Below, in pieces: positions 62,021-64,000 of a stretch of DNA of 64,000 nucleotides; the stretch's first letter is position 1; the number at the start of each line of letters is the position of its first letter. Under the pieces are notes generated by a model, which was given only the letters and a program-made list of their open reading frames with translations, did not search any database and was not told where the DNA came from. Source of the DNA: Piscinibacter sp943370595 (GTDB taxonomy: Bacteria > Pseudomonadota > Gammaproteobacteria > Burkholderiales > Burkholderiaceae_C); assembly GCA_943370595.1 (NCBI GenBank), contig CALRRO020000010.1, forward strand, positions 62,001-126,000. The letters run 5' to 3'. A program made the position numbers and the translations under genes.

Positions 62021-62902
62021 ATGGCACGCAAGGGCATCATCCTCGCCGGCGGCTCCGGCACGCGGCTGCACCCGGCCACGCAGGTGGTCAGCAAGCAGCT
62101 GCTGCCGGTGTATGACAAGCCGATGGTCTACTACCCATTGACCACGCTGATGCTTGCCGGCATCCGCGAGATCCTGATCATCAGCACGCCGCAGGACCTG
62201 CCCCGCTACGAGGCGCTGCTCGGCGACGGCGCGCGCTGGGGGCTGGACCTTCGCTACTGCGTGCAGCCCAGCCCCGACGGCCTGGCGCAGGCCTTCATCC
62301 TCGGCCGCGACTTCCTTGCCGGCGAATGCAGCACCCTGGTGCTGGGCGACAACATCTTCTATGGCCACGACCTGCAGCCGCTGCTGCTGAAGGCGTCGAC
62401 GCAGCGCAGCGGCGCCAGCGTCTTCGCCTACCACGTGCACGACCCGGAGCGCTACGGCGTGGTCGAGTTCGATGCCGCGCAGCGCGCCATCAGCATCGAG
62501 GAGAAGCCGAAGCAGCCGCGCAGTGCCTACGCCGTCACCGGCCTGTACTTCTACGACCCGCAGGTCTGCGACATCGCCGCCGACATCCGGCCGAGCGCGC
62601 GCGGCGAACTCGAGATCACCGACGTCAATGCGCGCTACCTCGCACAGGGCCAGCTCAACGTCGAGATCATGGGCCGCGGCTATGCCTGGCTGGACACCGG
62701 CACGCACGACAGCCTGCTCGAGGCCGGTCAGTTCATCGCCACGATCGAACGCCGCCAGGGCCTGAAGGTGGCCTGCCCGGAAGAGATCGCGTTCCGCTCA
62801 GGCTGGATCGACGCCGCACAGCTGCAGGCGCTGGCCGCACCGCTGGCCAAGAGCAGCTATGGCCAGTACCTGACCCGGCTGCTGAAGGACAAGGCGTTCT
62901 GA
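62021..62902 (+). CDS. rfbA: Glucose-1-phosphate thymidylyltransferase
   Basis: A 293-residue nucleotidyltransferase. KGIILAGGSGTRLHPATQVV is the nucleotide loop, followed by SKQLLPVYDKPMVYYPLTTL and VLGDNIFYGHDL (metal Asp), EEKPKQPRSAYAVTGLYFYD and AWLDTGTHDSLLEA. It makes dTDP-glucose, the first pathway step. GGAG lies about 13 bases upstream, a rather long spacing. Its stop shares one base with rfbC. Confidence 0.97.
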   Translation: MARKGIILAGGSGTRLHPATQVVSKQLLPVYDKPMVYYPLTTLMLAGIREILIISTPQDLPRYEALLGDGARWGLDLRYCVQPSPDGLAQAFILGRDFLAGECSTLVLGDNIFYGHDLQPLLLKASTQRSGASVFAYHVHDPERYGVVEFDAAQRAISIEEKPKQPRSAYAVTGLYFYDPQVCDIAADIRPSARGELEITDVNARYLAQGQLNVEIMGRGYAWLDTGTHDSLLEAGQFIATIERRQGLKVACPEEIAFRSGWIDAAQLQALAAPLAKSSYGQYLTRLLKDKAF

Positions 62903-63453
62903 TGAAAGTCACGCCGACCGACCTGCCCGAGGTGCTGGTGATCGAGCCTGCAGTGCATGGCGACGCCCGCGGATTCTTCATGGAGAGCTTCAACCAGCGT
63001 GCCTTCGATGCGGCCGTCGGCTCGCACGTCGATTTCGTGCAGGACAACCACTCGCGCTCCGCGCGCGGCGTGCTGCGCGGCCTGCACTTCCAGCTTCCGC
63101 CGCATGCGCAGGGCAAGCTGGTGCGAGTGACCCGCGGCGCGGTGTTCGATGTCGCCGTGGACATGCGCCGTGGCAGCCTGCGCTTCGGCCGCTGGGTCGG
63201 TGTCGAGCTGAGCGCCGACAATCACCGCCAGCTCTGGATCCCGCCTGGCTTCGCCCACGGCTTTCTGGTGATCTCGGACGAGGCGGACTTTCTCTACAAG
63301 ACCACCGACTACTACGCCCCCGAGTGCGAAGGTGCTGTGCGCTGGGACGATCCCACGCTGGCCGTGGCCTGGCCCGATGCCGGTGCTGCACCGCTGGTGT
63401 CGGCCAAGGATTCGGCTGCTCCGCCGTTTCGCGAGGCACGCAGCTTCGATTGA
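62902..63453 (+). CDS. rfbC: dTDP-4-dehydrorhamnose 3,5-epimerase
   Basis: A 183-residue cupin. FMESFNQRAFDAAVG, FVQDNHSRSARGVLRGLHFQ with the catalytic His, GKLVRVTRGAVFDVAVDMRR and IPPGFAHGFLVISDEADFLYK are typical. It epimerises C3 and C5 in the third pathway step. The start shares one base with the rfbA stop (TGATG). The four genes form a full dTDP-L-rhamnose pathway. Confidence 0.97.
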   Translation: MKVTPTDLPEVLVIEPAVHGDARGFFMESFNQRAFDAAVGSHVDFVQDNHSRSARGVLRGLHFQLPPHAQGKLVRVTRGAVFDVAVDMRRGSLRFGRWVGVELSADNHRQLWIPPGFAHGFLVISDEADFLYKTTDYYAPECEGAVRWDDPTLAVAWPDAGAAPLVSAKDSAAPPFREARSFD

Positions 63454-63458
63454 CCGCG

Positions 63459-64000
63459 ATGGAACTGTCCCGGCTGCCGGCGCTCCCGCGCAAGCGCTCG
63501 CCGATGCGCATCCAGCGCTCGGTGCTGTTCGCGCTGGTGGTCCGCGAGCTCCGCGCGCGCATCCAGGGACGGTGGCTGAGCCTGCTGTGGATGGTCTTCG
63601 AGCCGCTGGCCCACGTGCTGGTGATCCTCGCTCTCTTCGGCTTCCGGACCCACGTCGTCTCCGCCAACGTCGAGTTCCCGGTTTTCCTCGTCACCGGTCT
63701 GCTGCCGTTCTTCATCTTCCGCAATCTGGCCCGGCGCCTGCCAGGCTCGATCACTGCCAACCGCGGCCTCTACGGCTACCGGCAGGTCAAGCCGCTCGAT
63801 GCGCTGGCCGCGCGCGCGATCATCGAACTGGGCCTGTACAGCGGCGTGTACCTCGTTGCGCTGGCCCTGCTGGGATGGCTGGGCTACCACTGGCTGCCCG
63901 TGGCACCCCTGGAGCTCATGGCCGTGAGCCTGGTTCTGGTGCTGCTGGGCGTGTCGCTGGGGCTGCTGTTCGCCATCGCAGCTCACAACCGCCCCAAGGT
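63459..64000 (+). CDS. Polysaccharide ABC exporter permease (KpsM/Wzm-like), cut by right edge
   Basis: Open from an ATG 5 bases after rfbC to the window end, 180 codons. The N-terminus SPMRIQRSVLFALVVREL is followed by RARIQGRWLSLLWMVFEPL, the R-x-x-x-x-L-G-x-x-W-x-x-x-x-P-like motif of ABC-2 capsule and O-antigen permeases. At least four hydrophobic helices are seen (HVLVILALFGF, LVTGLLPFFIF, LGLYSGVYLVALALLGWLG, LELMAVSLVLVLLGVSLGLL). The protein would form the membrane channel of a polysaccharide exporter, with an ATPase expected to the right. The rhamnose made by rfbBDAC is a likely component of the exported chain. Confidence 0.85.
   Translation, partial: MELSRLPALPRKRSPMRIQRSVLFALVVRELRARIQGRWLSLLWMVFEPLAHVLVILALFGFRTHVVSANVEFPVFLVTGLLPFFIFRNLARRLPGSITANRGLYGYRQVKPLDALAARAIIELGLYSGVYLVALALLGWLGYHWLPVAPLELMAVSLVLVLLGVSLGLLFAIAAHNRPK

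Overview
The window is GC-rich (roughly 68-70 percent by eye), dense and intron-free. It reads as chromosomal DNA of a betaproteobacterium of the order Burkholderiales, probably near Rubrivivax, Leptothrix, Methylibium or the Comamonadaceae. The basis is a Bug-type solute-binding protein, the rpoE-mucA-mucB-mucD set followed by lepA-lepB-DUF4845-rnc-era-recO-pdxJ-acpS, the yceD-rpmF-plsX-fabHDG-acpP-fabF order, and a hairpin-rich intergenic repeat of a type I recall from this group. I see no tRNA, rRNA, insertion sequence, prophage or CRISPR array. The first (glutathione S-transferase) and last (polysaccharide ABC permease) genes are cut by the window edges.

Bases 1-16,400 are accessory metabolism: a GST fragment, a DUF4397 lipoprotein, a DUF1579-like exported protein, a WYL/YafY regulator divergent from a LysE exporter, and the five-gene urea ABC importer urtABCDE, in which urtA and urtB are separated by a hairpin-rich repeat. 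Next come a LysR regulator divergent from a Bug protein plus an M20 amidohydrolase, a tandem glycine riboswitch in front of a dadA-like FAD oxidoreductase, a cold-shock protein with a strong terminator, a cytoplasmic trypsin-like protease and a GNAT acetyltransferase.

Bases 16,361-29,843 are a nitrogen/urea island. A 1169-residue fusion protein (NCS1 permease, Cys/His cluster, histidine kinase, receiver) overlaps its LuxR-type response regulator. It is divergent from ureA-(small protein)-ureB-ureC-(secreted protein)-ureE-ureF-(intradiol dioxygenase lipoprotein)-ureG-(prolyl oligopeptidase). A near-consensus sigma-54 promoter lies directly in front of ureA. ureD is not in the window. Together with urtABCDE these genes would import urea, hydrolyse it and possibly sense a nitrogen compound.

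Bases 29,851-60,000 are mostly housekeeping: sppA, a Rieske protein, a Gph-like phosphatase and rluC, divergent from rne (RNase E) with a long structured leader. A nearly unbroken minus-strand run of about 19 kb follows, from yceD down to nagZ. It covers fatty-acid and phospholipid synthesis, the RpoE envelope-stress system with MucA, MucB and a Do-type protease, translation factor LepA, signal peptidase I, RNase III, Era, RecO, PdxJ and AcpS. The 558-base lepA-mucD gap is the most structured non-coding stretch: it holds a DnaA-box-like cluster, a promoter, a compact two-hairpin RNA ending in a U-tract, and three more hairpins.

Bases 55,944-64,000 hold a Maf pyrophosphatase, an RsmI-like methyltransferase, a DEAD-box helicase and a WecA-like transferase, then the rfbBDAC operon for dTDP-L-rhamnose and the start of a polysaccharide export permease. 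This is the entry to a surface polysaccharide cluster that continues beyond the right edge.
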